From: Clavaria fumosa
Lineage: Eukaryota > Basidiomycota > Agaricomycetes > Agaricales > Clavariaceae
Assembly (NCBI GenBank): GCA_951802425.1
Contig: OX637799.1
Span: forward strand, 1,860,001-1,924,000
Reading direction: 5' to 3'
Length of the DNA: 64,000 nucleotides
Both the position numbers and the translations under genes were made by a program. Of this stretch, positions 42,701 through 53,701 are shown piece by piece. Every line of letters begins with the position of its first letter. Within the stretch, counting starts at the first letter, position 1. The notes under the pieces were generated by a model. The model ran no database searches. It saw nothing but the letters and a program-made list of their open reading frames with translations, and was not told where the DNA came from.

Positions 42701-44338
42701 GTGGGGAGGAGGCACAGGTGTTGGGGCAGTGGGTGAGCCTTACTTCAGCTTTCACCCAGTCAATCTCTGGATTATGACGCTTTAGCCAATCATGCCCAAG
42801 GATCACCGTGTGGGACTGGGTCTTCCCTAGCAGGAAGTGGATCTGCTCCTGGTGGTCGCCAACCGTCACGAGCAGCTCCATCCCATACCGGATCTTACCA
42901 TCTCTGTTCTGTGTTCCATCCACATTATACATGGTGATTGGATTCAGCAAGGGAGATGGTTCCAATCCCACTTTTTTTGCCCACTCCAAGTCCATAAAGC
43001 AGTTGGTGCAGCCTGAGTCAACAAGGGCTTTCGTAGTTGCCCCTTTGCTGGTGCTGAGAGCCTCCAGGTGCACCTGGATGGAGAGCTCTCGGGGCATACG
43101 CAATAGGGTGTCCTTCAGCACCTCTACAAGGTGCTTTGTTGGCTCCACTTGGTTGCTAGTCCCCTTTTCTCTTTTCGGTATTTCACTTTTAGCGGTTTCC
43201 GTTTCCGCTTTGTCCTTCACCTCAGCCCCAATCCGGGTGTGTCTCCGCTGCAAGATAGTGTATTTTGGGATACTAGCTGCAGGTACAGGGACAGGAGGGG
43301 GGCTGGGATATCTACTCCTGAGACTCCAGTTCAGACTCACTGGGCCTCGTCTCCAAAATCCAGCTCCTCAACAGGAGCCCTCTTCTCTCTCTCAAGCAAA
43401 TCCAGGCGGTCTTGGAGCAGTGCGATCTCATTCTCATAGTCCTCTGCACTATGTGCCTGGCTTTCCACGGCGCGGACCTGCGGCCTCGGGATCTGCGCAC
43501 GTGTGTCCTGGAGCTGGCAATCTCTCACCATGTGACCAGCTTGGCCACATCGGAAGCAGGTGCGCAACACTCCAGGGGCACGGGCACGATCCACCACCAT
43601 GGCATCACTGGCATTGGTGGGACGCGGCATGGTGGGAGGGGCAGGGGTGCGGGCCAGAGGCTGGGCCAGGAAGGGATGGGGGGCTGGGGCGAAGCGGGTT
43701 TGTTGAGGGAGGGGGCGGCTGGTTGCAGGCAGAGCAGGACACACAGAGTTCTGTTGTGCGATGACTCCATCGAGGCGACGCTGCTGAGCATCTAGCTTTT
43801 CGGCAAGTGCCTTCCACTGCACGTAGGTCTCTGGCATTGGCGAAACACCATAGACCTTTCCCACTAGCCTCCTGCTCAGATTCGACTCCAGCCAATGGAC
43901 CAGGATGTCCGAATTGGCCACTTCTGTCATCCCCGCTCTTCAGAACATCATTTCGAACTTTGCGAAGAACTCAGGTGCCGTCATGACACCCTGTTTCAAC
44001 CTCGCAATGTCTGTGAGGGCAGTCGCACGGTCATTCGGGTCATCGAATGCTCGCTTCATCTCTTCCACAAATTCTGCCCAGGTTCCAACCTCGTTGTTAC
44101 CCAGGATTTCCTCTCCCTTCACATTTGCCCATTCTGCGGCAAACCCCTCGCCAGTAATTTTGCTGAGGGTGTAGAGGACCTTTGCCAGGTCCATGGCATA
44201 GATTATCGGATTCGCCATAAACAGGAGGCAGAGCGACCGGAGGAATGTACGGAAATTTCTTTTTTGCCCATCGAATGGGGTGACGACTAAATCCAGCCTC
44301 ATGGCATGGACTTCAGGCGGGGCGACGTGGTCAGCCAT
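39732..44338 (-). pseudogene. Gag-Pol of gypsy 2, interrupted
   Basis: Gag begins at the ATG at 44338. The frame is broken near 43935, and again near 43338 after the gag region (zinc knuckle CFRCGQAGHMVRDC). The long section 43340-40713 holds protease (VDSGCTNCF), reverse transcriptase (YVDDVIVF), RNase H and the start of integrase. An in-frame TGA at about 40711 replaces an Arg codon, and the rest of integrase plus a chromodomain (YLVKWLGYPAEENTWEP) runs to 39732. At least three lesions make it non-autonomous; gypsy 1 could not obviously help it, since their LTRs differ. Confidence 0.88.
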
Positions 44339-44991
44339 CACAGACCCTGGTGGTGGTGATGGGGTTTCAGGGACGTCAGTAACAGGGGAATCGGGGGGGA
44401 GCTGGGCTCGACCTGGTCTCGGACGCAGACGCTGTAAATAGAATTCCGGGCCTTGGGCACTCAGGATTTCTTTGATCTCTTAGCAGTCCTGTCCTCTCAG
44501 GCTGCTCTCTATGTATCTAGGTACTTATAGAACTCTTATTCTATAAAACTTGTTGCTAGCATGGGGCCCGAATGGTGTCCCAGGTGGTCACTCCACAACT
44601 CCTAGTGAGTTGCCCGTGTGCCCTTCTGACAATGGTCACAGAGCAAGGGCCCTGTCCACTGGACCAGGAAACTACAGAAAAACTATGTATAGGGCCTTTC
44701 CGTGCCCTGTACACTACACGATTCACTGGTATGTAGCTGTAAAGCAAAGTTCCAGGCCTTTGGCACTCGGTGTCTCTTGGGGAGGGTCACAGTAGACTTC
44801 CTCCGGGTCTGGTCACGTGTATCTACACACAGTAAAAATTTCACACAGTTCTGTTGCACACCGTGGGCAGGGTAAAGAGAAAGAGGATGAGGGGGATAAG
44901 CTGTCACAGAGTGTGACAGTTTGAGATAGGGGTCCAGGCTAGCCGGGTTAGGACACAGGGCTAGGGCGGACAGGGGTTGATGTTAGTATTG
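44339..44991 (-). other. 5' leader of gypsy 2
   Basis: This is the untranslated space between the 5' LTR and gag. It is similar to the leader of gypsy 1 (17769-18342), including a TGTGACA...TGTCACA hairpin. No gene is present. Confidence 0.55.
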
Positions 44992-46893
44992 TGTCAGACT
45001 TAGTCTCACGGTTCACACAACTTAACGTAAGGTCGATGATGACGATACTAACATAAGGGGAAAAGGGTACAAGTAAGAAAATGACAGGTATACAGTGACT
45101 CACAAAACTGTTCGAATGTTTTGCACTTTTGAAATGATTCACTTATAACACTCCAGGTAAAATGGCTAAAATCCTGAAGATATTTGTGAGGATAGCTGTG
45201 CCTCTTGGCTACAACTTTGCTCTATATTGTAAAGCACTATTTCCATTTTTGGTAATGTTATGATATCATTCTCTTTGTCATGTCATTCGAACAGTTTTGT
45301 TGCTGGCAATTTTATCAGTCAAATGTGTAAGTATTAGTGTTCAGTATGGCCTCTTTTTGCCTTCAGCACACCCCCAATCCTTCTAGGCATGCTTTCAATC
45401 AATCCCTGACAAATAGAAGCAGGTATCTTGTTCCACTCCTCTTCCACCCTTCCCACAACTGTAACACTCCACCTGGTGCCCTTTCATACTCTCCAAGCCT
45501 CCTCTTAAGATGACTCCACAGATGCTCAATGGGATTGAGGTCTGGAGATTGAGTAGGTCATTTGAGGGCCTTAAAATCATGGTTCTTTAGCCAATCTTTG
45601 GCCTGGTGGCTCTGGTGCTTGAGATCCTCATCATGTTACAATATGATTTCTTCAGGGATCTTGTCATAGTATTGGAGGCTGGCCTGAAGTTTGGCAGTGT
45701 AAAGGTGCTTATCCATTCTCCCATCAATCCTGCAGGCATATCCCACCCCCTCCAACATCGTACATCCCCATACCATCACAGCACCACCTCCAAATGTTCT
45801 TGTTCCCTCCACCAACCTGTCACCACCCTATTTTCACCCTGCTTCTGCCTCACCCATTTCTTCCCATTGGATCCCAACCTATTGATCTTAGTCTCATCTG
45901 ACCAGACAACCCTCTTCCAGTCCTCTACAGTCCAATCTTTATGTGCTATAGCAAAATCCATCCTCTCCTTCCTAGTCTACTACTAAGTAAGGGCAATCTC
46001 CCCTCAGCCACAGTGTTTAGACCTACAGTCCTTAGACACCTTCTAACAGTGTATGCAGAAATAGGCTGGTTAGTAATACTACTAAGGGTCCTGGCAATCT
46101 GCACAGTATTTTCTGCCTTGCCAGAGCTGATCAAGCATATTGCAACATGATGAGGATCTCAAGCACCAGAGCCACCAGGCCAAAGATTGGCTAAAGAACC
46201 ATGATTTTAAGGCCCTCAAATGACCTACTCAATCTCCAGACCTCAATCCCATTGAGCATCTGTGGAGTCATCTTAAGAGGAGGCTTGGAGAGTATGAAAG
46301 GGCACCAGGTGGAGTGTTACAGTTGTGGGAAGGGTGGAAGAGGAGTGGAACAAGATACCTGCTTCTATTTGTCAGGGATTGATTGAAAGCATGCCTAGAA
46401 GGATTGGGGGTGTGCTGAAGGCAAAAAGAGGCCATACTGAACACTAATACTTACACATTTGACTGATAAAATTGCCAGCAACAAAACTGTTCGAATGACA
46501 TGACAAAGAGAATGATATCATAACATTACCAAAAATGGAAATAGTGCTTTACAATATAGAGCAAAGTTGTAGCCAAGAGGCACGGCTATCCTCACAAATA
46601 TCTTCAGGATTTTAGCCATTTTACCTGGAGTGTTATAAGTGAATCATTTCAAAAGTGCAAAACATTCGAACAGTTTTGTGAGTCACTGTATATAGCGAAC
46701 GGTTCGGGAGTTGCCGGCGTTCCCATGCTCGGACCCCGTGCGTCACGTGATGTGTCCAGGCCCGGGTCACGTGATTTTCCCATTATGTAATCCACCACCC
46801 GTTTGGGTCACGTGACTCGTCCGCAAACTTCCCGCAACTCTTTTGCAATCCTTCCTTGGCCTTTCCGACCTGCTTATGTAAGCGATCCTGACA
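44992..46893 (-). repeat. 5' LTR of gypsy 2, split by a Tc1 relic
   Basis: Left part 44992-45092 and right part 46689-46893 together match the other LTR. The relic fills 45093-46688 with a TA duplicated at each edge. Confidence 0.88.
45093..46688. mobile_element. Folded-back Tc1/mariner relic
   Basis: Termini CAGTGACTCAC / GTGAGTCACTG lie beside TA (45091-45092 and 46689-46690). Arms of about 550 bp (45093-45645 and 46137-46688) are inverted copies of each other. The minus strand of the centre encodes a decayed Tc1 transposase: NTVQIARTLSSITNQPISAYTV near 46080 is its helix-turn-helix, VVWSDETKINRLGSNG near 45900 its first Asp, and QSPDLNPIEHLWSHLKRRL near 45510 its Glu motif. The same Glu motif is repeated on the plus strand near 46240, because the 3' half of the gene lies in both arms. 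Several stops make it inactive. Confidence 0.85.
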
Positions 46894-46898
46894 GCTCT

Positions 46899-47296
46899 AC
46901 ACCATTTTGACTCAAGGTGGAAATATGGTAGGCTCCACACCATATCAACTCAAGGTAGAAATATGGTGGGCTCTACACCATTTTGACTCAAGGCACAAAT
47001 TTGGTGGGCTCCACACCATATCAACTCAAGGTGGAAATATGGTGGGCTCCACACCATATCAACTCAAGGTGGAAATATGGTGGGCTCCACACCATTTTGA
47101 CTCAAGGTAGAAATATGGTGGGCTCTACACCATTTTGACTCAAGGTGGAAATATGGTAGGCTCCACACCATATCAACTCAAGGTAGAAATATGGTGGGCT
47201 CTACACCATATCAACTCAAGGTGGAAATATGGTGGGCTCCACACCATTTTGACTCAAGGCACAAATATGGTGGGCTCTACACCATTTTGACTCAAT
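46899..47296. repeat. 38-bp minisatellite, central block
   Basis: About ten units of the AATATGGTGGGCTCCACACC type run up to the palindrome. They continue the block broken at 39402 by gypsy 2. Confidence 0.85.
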
Positions 47297-48511
47297 TTTT
47301 TTGCATGGCTTACAAACTAGACAAATTATATATCAAAAAATCGCTAAAATTCAGCAGATTCTGATTCTGGAAACTATATGTCTGTACCTCCTTTCGTTCA
47401 GCTGCAATTTGCAAAATACACAAAATATATTCATTTGTCCTCAGTTCTGCAGTACCCTGGCTTGAAAATGGATTAGATAACTGGAGGACCCACATACTAC
47501 CTGTGGGTATATGGCAAGGGTGTGGATTAGTTTTAACTACCCACCCACCATCTCAATCCCCTCTCTGGAATACATTAATAGGAATCAGGGTATTATTGTC
47601 CTGGGAGAGTGACCATTGGTTGGATTGAAAATTCCAGCCATCAGATTACAGCTTATGACATCTAATACAGTCATGCAAAGGCCCATAATATTTGGTGCAG
47701 ATCTACGGATTCCCCATGTCTATTTTCCCAAAATTCTCAAAATCTCTCCCCAGATAGCCCCCTTTGTCAAATCACATATTCCTGCAGTCAAATAGCTGAC
47801 AATGTATACATAAAGACATGTGCAAAGTTTGGTGAAGTTAGGAAAAGTTCTCAGGAAGATAGCTCAGAATGTGTCTTTTGGAGTGTAAGGCAGGGTAATG
47901 CCTTGTCTTTGCCTTCACTTCAGAGTATCCCCCAAGAGACACATTCTGAGCTATCTTCCTGAGAACTTTTCCTAACTTCACCAAACTTTGCACATGTCTT
48001 TATGTATACATTGTCAGCTATTTGACTGCAGGAATATGTGATTTGACAAAGGGGGCTATCTGGGGAGAGATTTTGAGAATTTTGGGAAAATAGACATGGG
48101 GAATCCGTAGATCTGCACCAAATATTATGGGCCTTTGCATGACTGTATTAGATGTCATAAGCTGTAATCTGATGGCTGGAATTTTCAATCCAACCAATGG
48201 TCACTCTCCCAGGACAATAATACCCTGATTCCTATTAATGTATTCCAGAGAGGGGATTGAGATGGTGGGTGGGTAGTTAAAACTAATCCACACCCTTGCC
48301 ATATACCCACAGGTAGTATGTGGGTCCTCCAGTTATCTAATCCATTTTCAAGCCAGGGTACTGCAGAACTGAGGACAAATGAGTATATTTTGTGTATTTT
48401 GCAAATTGCAGCTGAACGAAAGGAGGTACAGACATATAGTTTCCAGAATCAGAATCTGCTGAATTTTAGCGATTTTTTGATATATAATTTGTCTAGTTTG
48501 TAAGCCATGCA
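47297..48511. repeat. Near-perfect 1.2-kb palindrome
   Basis: Two arms of about 575 bp are inverted copies with hardly a mismatch; for example the same 61-codon frame appears at 47310-47495 (minus) and 48318-48503 (plus). A spacer of about 60 bp (47877-47937) lies in the middle. No known gene is encoded. Such a sequence would fold into a long hairpin as DNA or RNA. Confidence 0.9.
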
Positions 48512-48740
48512 AAAAAGTTGAGTCAAAATGGTGTAGAGCCCACCATATTTCTACCTTGAGTCAAAATGGTGTGGAGCCCACCATATTTCCACCTTGAGTT
48601 GATATGGTGTGGAGCCCACCATATTTCCACCTTGAGTTGATATGGTGTAGAGCCCACCATATTTGTGCCTTGAGTCAAAATGGTGTGGAGCCTACCATAT
48701 TTCCACCTTTGAGTTGATATGGTGTGGAGCCTACCATATT
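48512..48740. repeat. 38-bp minisatellite, right arm (inverted)
   Basis: The same unit as the left arm in opposite orientation, leading into the right terminus of the outer element. Confidence 0.85.
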
Positions 48741-48921
48741 AGAGCTGAAGATATGGTGAGGTATACACTATACATGGCCATACAGTGTGGAGCCTACCAT
48801 ATTAGAGCCCAAGATATGGTGGGGTGTACACTATACATGCCCAATATGGTGTGGGGAAAACAGTCAAATACAGCCGGCTGTACTTGCATTTGGCCCTATT
48901 TACGTGATAGGTTACACAGCC

Positions 48922-49164
48922 AGTTTCTCGATGCTTTCCACTGGCACTGCCCGGATCCCGCTTGTACTACCCAGTGCATCGGCTGACGGCGTCTCTGGCA
49001 TTGCTAGTAAGACTTTCGGTGTTTGACGAGAGCCAGATATCTCCACTGCTGAAAGTTCTCCGAGCTCGGGCAATGCTCAGGAAGAAGCTGGACACGTCTT
49101 TTTCGTGAGCAAGAAGGATGTGCGTAGAACTTTGATAGAGGTCGCAGACAAGCCATGTAATTGA
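48922..49164 (+). pseudogene. PUL copy E, right half
   Basis: It continues copy E after the insertion through the exon 9 acceptor region (CTTGTACTACCCAG). The exon 9 frame is broken by extra bases (GACACGTCTTTTTCGTGAGC) and ends at the founder stop (AATTGA). Confidence 0.75.
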
Positions 49165-49591
49165 CTCGCATCGACGTGGTAAAATTTGCTCCATCCCCAC
49201 CGCTTCGTCTCATTCTTATGAAGCATCATCGCCCTCAATGACATGTGCCAGACCGGTCCCCCAAAATTGACCAATCACAACAGATGTTGTTGTGAGGAAG
49301 CACACTCTGGGCTACGACGTGTTGGTGCCCACATCTCGAGCGTCGCTCCTGCGGCGAGGCTCAGTCCACTCAGTTTGGAAAGTAGCAAAAGACAGGAATT
49401 GTTGTGATGGGCATTGAGGCCTATTGAGGGATGAACATCGCGATTTTCTCTCAAAAGTGTACAAACTTTCAAAACAGATTTGTTACAAATTCGAACTAAG
49501 AAGACGACACCACTTTTTTTCTTTCAATGTGTACATCTGAAGAAATCAGAAAAAAAAGGGGGTATGTTTTTATTCTTTTCTTTTTCGGACC
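49165..49591. repeat. PUL 3' flank and small-gene tail, array copy
   Basis: It matches 53326-53701. The end holds the conserved small-gene 3' intron on the minus strand (G|GTCCGAAAA ... CTTCAG|ATGTACAC). Confidence 0.55.
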
Positions 49592-49922
49592 TTAATCATC
49601 GTTGGTGGTGGGAGGGGGAGGGGGGGTTCCTTCCATGCCACTCGGAGTGTTTGGTGTATCATCACTTGGAGGGGAGGTTTCCTCCTCTTCACTGTCGCCA
49701 CTAGTAGTGTTCGCTGTTGTATCATCACTTGGAGGGGGGGTTCCTTCCTCGCCACTCGGAGTGTTCATTGTATCATCACTTGGAGGGGAGGTTCTTCGTG
49801 TTAACGGTTGGCCTCCACAAGAAAACGTGTTCCAAAGAGTTGCTCCAGGTTTAATAATCTAAAAATGTATTAGCTTGTGTAGTGAAGCGTTGTTACAGAC
49901 ACACATTACGGTTGTCAGCCAT
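49592..49922 (-). CDS. Small hypervariable spliced gene, member 5 (PPSDDT repeats, 94 aa)
   Basis: Exon 1 (49922-49905) encodes MADNRN. A 46-nt intron (49859-49904; GTGTGT...TTTTTAG) joins in phase 0 to exon 2 (49858-49592, 89 codons with stop). The product starts IIKPGATLWNTFSCGGQ and then repeats a block of the form SPPSDDTxNTPSGEEGTP three times, ending PPPPPTTNDD. The TAA stop directly abuts the donor of the conserved 3' intron (TAAG|GT). The TATA run at 49976-49988 lies about 55 nt upstream. Exon 2 is homologous to that of member 6, but the Tyr of PPSY there is Asp here. Length-perfect frame across a repeat suggests selection. Confidence 0.62.
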
Positions 49923-49975
49923 GTTATCTTCGCTGTTGATTTGGTTTGTGGTCCCTTGTGTCTATCTATCTCTCT

Positions 49976-50046
49976 CTATATATATATGCACTAATACAGT
50001 AAACAAATTTCCATTTGCATCAGCTCTATCGGTCGAAGCAAGTCCG
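49976..50046 (-). promoter_or_regulatory. Promoter of small gene 5: TATA box and CGG-N11-CCG
   Basis: TATATATATATG at 49976-49988 and an inverted CGG/CCG pair with an 11-base spacer at 50030-50046. Spacing to the ATG (about 55 and 108 nt) is close to that in member 4. Confidence 0.4.
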
Positions 50047-51796
50047 ATGACTATTTGTTACAGGGTCTCCGAGTAATTTCCGTGCCATACACTTCGCCTC
50101 CCCCTCGAGCATCACTTCATTCGCGTGCTGCCCATGAGCACACTCATGAACACACGTCAGGACAAGAGCGAAAACGAGTCCACCTGCCCACACATCCAGT
50201 GCCGTCTAGTGGCCGCTCTGCATTCTGTGGCTATTCAGCCGTTCTGTTCCGCGACTCAACGATGAATTTGCTGAAATTTTCATGGTAAGTGGTTATTCCG
50301 TTCTTGTGATCGACCTCGCGCAACTAATGTCAAGCCGGAGATGCTGAGGGGAACCGTAAAACTCGGGTGTTGCACTCGCCAAACATGTCGTGGTAAGGCG
50401 GCGAGGATTGTCCCCCGTTTCTTTCAGTAATATACATGGCTCCTTGTTTATCTTTACAGCACTTTCGGCGGCCGGTCAGCTGTCCTGAGGCGCAATGTCG
50501 GGTGCAGCGACTCGGACGGGGTGTTGCCGGTGTGTTTTAATTGCCACAGCACTGGCAGCTGTGGCAAAGGATTATTCTGTTCCTGTGGTCGATCTTCTTA
50601 GGCAACTAATAACAAGGCCGAGGCGGGCCGGGATGCCGGCAAAACTTTTCAAGTTTGGAGTTCACATTCTGCATGCGTATTCCTTTTACATACCTGTTCA
50701 TATAGAGGAGGCACAATGTGCAGATCGTGAATGCCCGACTTCTCCCTCTCTTCTTCCATTTGCGGGTCCCTCCGTCCCTTTCTTGAGAAACACAGACGCA
50801 CCCCCCAACAAGGATAACAGTGGGGCTCGACCGACGCCATGTGGACGCGTTTCCAGGTGGGACGACGGATGGTCGTGTAGCGTGAATACAGTGCGGGGGC
50901 AGACAGCAAGCAGCGCAGAAAACAAGCGGGGCAGAAACAAGCCTCTTTCCATGGATGATAGTCCGACACATATATATTATGCATTGGGGACACAGCGAGC
51001 GAGCGGAAAGCGTGAATGCAAGCATCGTCGTCGCAGGAGATGTGTCGTCGAGCACGGCAGAGACAAGGAAAGGGTGACGCCATTCGTGGTCGAGCTCCTC
51101 GTGTTCGGCGCCCGTTCGCCAGCTGTGGTCGGATAAGCAGTGGTCGCTCCGACCTTGCCTTTCCAATTAGCCGGAGGTCTTGCGTGACGAGCCGGACGAC
51201 GTGGAGGTGCGGTGTGCGGTCGTTTGCAAGATATTGTTGCGATTGCTGCTGGCTGTGAACAACATCGGCGGCGCCCCTGCCACTGCTAGTCAAAATTAGC
51301 CGAAGCGTAAAGAAAATTTCTCAAGAATTGGAACAGCCTCGAGGTCAACAATTCAAGTGCATTTGCTGCCGAGGCAGGGGAAGGTTTATCTTACTTGTGT
51401 GTCGGGGGCCTCACTGACCTCAGGCTGGTCCTCAGGCTGCATGCCTATGCGTACAATCCAGGCAAACGGGTGGAACGGAACACCAAAACAAAACCAAATT
51501 CTAGGCGATTTCGTATGTCGTTTGTCATCTTACACCAATTCTGTGCCCTACTAGTAAGGAATACAATCATCGCAGCAGGAGGAGCCCATTCTCATCCCAA
51601 TGACAAATTTGCCCCTCAGCGTATGGAAGGCTGTCCGCTCGAGTCTGCAGTCGGATTTCCATCAGTCCCTTACATTGGACGGCGGTGTCTCTGTCAGAAG
51701 GCGTTGAGATACAGAAGGCATTATGCACCTCCTCCCAAGAAACCGTACTTTGGGGGGCATTTCAAGAAATCCATCGAAAGCAGAAGGTAGCCTTTG
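50047..51796. repeat. Array segment, duplicate of 28-29 and 30.4 kb
   Basis: 50690-51540 nearly equals 28010-28860, and the rest continues like 30430-30756. The intervening 1.6 kb of the left copy, with PUL copy C and small gene 4, is missing here. Long head-on frames (plus 50495-51136, minus 50649-51293) are kept but unassigned. Confidence 0.55.
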
Positions 51797-52256
51797 CGCA
51801 GTTGACGCCCTATCGTGGTCTGAGCCATTCCCACTCGTCGATTTGTGGAGATTCGAGGGGGCTAAATCATACGGTCGGCACCTGGTGCGTGTCGCACCCT
51901 ACAGCCGGCAATAGCGGCGAGGCGGTTCTTGATCCGATCTCTGGAAGGTCTCGAGCGGCGGCGGTGGCGTTGGCAACAACAGCTCCGGCGCTGCGACGCC
52001 GAGCAACTACATGCTGACGTTGCCACGTCTGCTCTTAAATGGGTTTCTCGTGCAGCGTTCGCAGGGCGGCCGTTGGTGCCCGCGCCGCGTCCCTCACGCA
52101 GGATCTGGCAGCGATGCGGACGGCAAAGATGCGGGGGACGCCTCGCTGAGGAGCTGGACGATGGACGTGTTGGTGTAAACACGGCTTCACAATAACGCGT
52201 CTGTGTGCACGGCTGCGGCGAGTCTTGCGTTCAATGTCGCGCCATACCCACACTGT
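51797..52256 (+). pseudogene. PUL copy F1, degenerate
   Basis: Almost the same as copy D, including its shifts and truncations, so both descend from an already broken copy. Confidence 0.7.
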
Positions 52257-52289
52257 CCCACAGAAGGCGACTGAATGTCGCACAAAAGT

Positions 52290-52430
52290 GTACAATTTTT
52301 TCAAACGGATTTATTACAACTTCGACGATTTCACATTTCTTCAATGCGAGTACATCTGAAGAAAGAGGAAGAAATTAGATCAAAAAGGGGTTCTTTACTT
52401 TTTCAAACCTTACAGTAAGAGGGGTTTCAG
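52290..52430 (-). pseudogene. Small-gene remnant: 3' region only
   Basis: Counterpart of 31256-31400: the conserved 3' intron sequence without coding exons, joined directly to PUL copy F2. Confidence 0.5.
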
Positions 52431-52451
52431 CAGTTTGACCGTTTGCTGATG

Positions 52452-53325
52452 TTGGTCACAGGCGACTGCAGCGCTAGTCGACGCCCTTCCGCGGTCTGGG
52501 CCGTTCTCACTCGTCGATTTGTGGAGACTCGAGGTGCTAAATCTCGTGGTCGGTGCCTGGTGCGTGTCGCACCCTAGAGCCGGCAACAGCGGCGAGGCGG
52601 TTTTTAATCCGATCTCTGGAAGGTCTCGAGCGGCGGCGTCGGCGGCAACTACATGCTGACGTTGCTACGTCTGCTCTTAAACGGGTTTCTCGCGCAGCGT
52701 TCGCGGGGCGGCCGTTGGTGTCCGCGCCGCGTCCCTCACGCAGGATCTGGCAGCGATGCGGACGGCAAAGACGCGGGGGACGCCTCGCGACAATGGACAT
52801 GCTAGTGCAAGCGCTGCTTCACGAGGACGCGTCTGTGTGCACGGCGGCGGCGGCGGGGGCTTGCATTCAACGTTGCAGCGTAGCTACAGAAGGCGTAGTT
52901 GGAGAAGGCGAAGCGAGGCGGCGGGAGCGGCGGACTGCCGGGAACGGAGGAGTTGGACGCGGATGCAGACCGGGAGGTGGTGATGGTGAGTGCCATGTTG
53001 GAAGCGATTTCGAGAGAGGAGGAGAACGTGGGATGTTAGTGAGTATCGTGGTTGTTTTGATTATGTCATGTCACGCTGATGGAGTTTCTCGATGCTCTCC
53101 ACTGGCACTGCCCGGATCCCGCTTGTACTACCCAGTGCATCGGCTGACGGCGTCTCTGGCATTGCTAGTAAGACTTTCGCTGTTTGACGAGAGCCAGATA
53201 TCTCCACTGCTGAAGGTTCTCCGAGCTCGGGCAATGCTCAGGAAGAAGCTGGACACGTCTTTTTCGTGAGCAAGAAGGATGTGCGTAGAACTTTGATAGA
53301 GGTCGCAGACAAGCCATGTAATTGA
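52452..53325 (+). pseudogene. PUL copy F2, degenerate
   Basis: This is the uninterrupted equivalent of copy E and shows the pre-insertion site (GGAGTTTCTCGATGCTCTCC near 53080). Exon 8 is frameshifted after MDMLVQALLHEDASV, and exon 9 has the same extra bases as copy E. Confidence 0.75.
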
Positions 53326-53701
53326 CTCGCATCGACGTGGTAAAATTTGCCCCATCCCCACCGCTTCGTCTCATTCTTATGAAGCATCGTCGCCTTCAAT
53401 GACATGTGCCAGACCAGTCCCCCAAAATTGACCAATCACAACAGATATTGTTGTGAGAAAGCACACTCCGGGCTATGACGTGTTGGTGCCCACTCTACTC
53501 AGTTTGAAAAGTAATTGTTGTGATGGGCATTGAGGCCTAATATTGAGGGCTGAACATCGCGATGTACAAACTTTCAAAACCAGATTTGTTACAAATTCGA
53601 ACTAAGAAGACGACACCACTTTTTTTTTTTTCAATGTGTACATCTGAAGAAATCAGAAAAAAAAAGGGGGGGTATGTTTTTGTTCTTTTCTTTTTCGGAC
53701 C

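Larger units (their letters stand above)
39403..46893 (-). mobile_element. Ty3/gypsy chromodomain LTR retrotransposon 2, decayed
   Basis: LTRs starting TGTCAG and ending CTGACA lie at 39403-39705 (303 bp) and 44992-46893; the latter is enlarged by a Tc1 relic. A five-base duplication GCTCT flanks them (39398-39402 and 46894-46898) within the minisatellite. The coding strand is minus, so 44992-46893 is the 5' LTR. It is related to gypsy 1 but a different lineage, as the LTRs diverge strongly. Confidence 0.9.
32052..48921. mobile_element. Nested foldback-type insertion, 16.9 kb
   Basis: The flanking 8-bp duplication AGTTTCTC and the long inverted termini define it. The left end after the first 20 bases reads GGCTGTGTAACCTATC and the right end is its complement; similarity extends over more than 200 bp into a 38-bp minisatellite. 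With its two nested elements removed, the shell is about 2.6 kb: terminus, minisatellite, 1.2-kb palindrome, minisatellite inverted, terminus. The shell has no protein gene. The first 20 bases on the left form an extra, imperfect copy of the right terminus (GATAGGTCGCACGAGCC beside GATAGGTTACACAGCC). Superfamily is unclear; an 8-bp duplication is compatible with hAT or P-like elements. Confidence 0.75.

Noticed and set aside
46907..47110. Frame across the minisatellite encoding a repeated peptide
   Set aside because: The 38-bp unit is not a multiple of three and the frame exists only over a few units; the tract belongs to the arms of the foldback element.
32205..47296. Regularly repeated units considered as a CRISPR-like array
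   Set aside because: Units are directly adjacent with no unique spacers, and the DNA is eukaryotic; it is a minisatellite.
47310..48503. Identical 61-codon frames in the palindrome arms
   Set aside because: They are mirror copies of one short chance frame, without known similarity.
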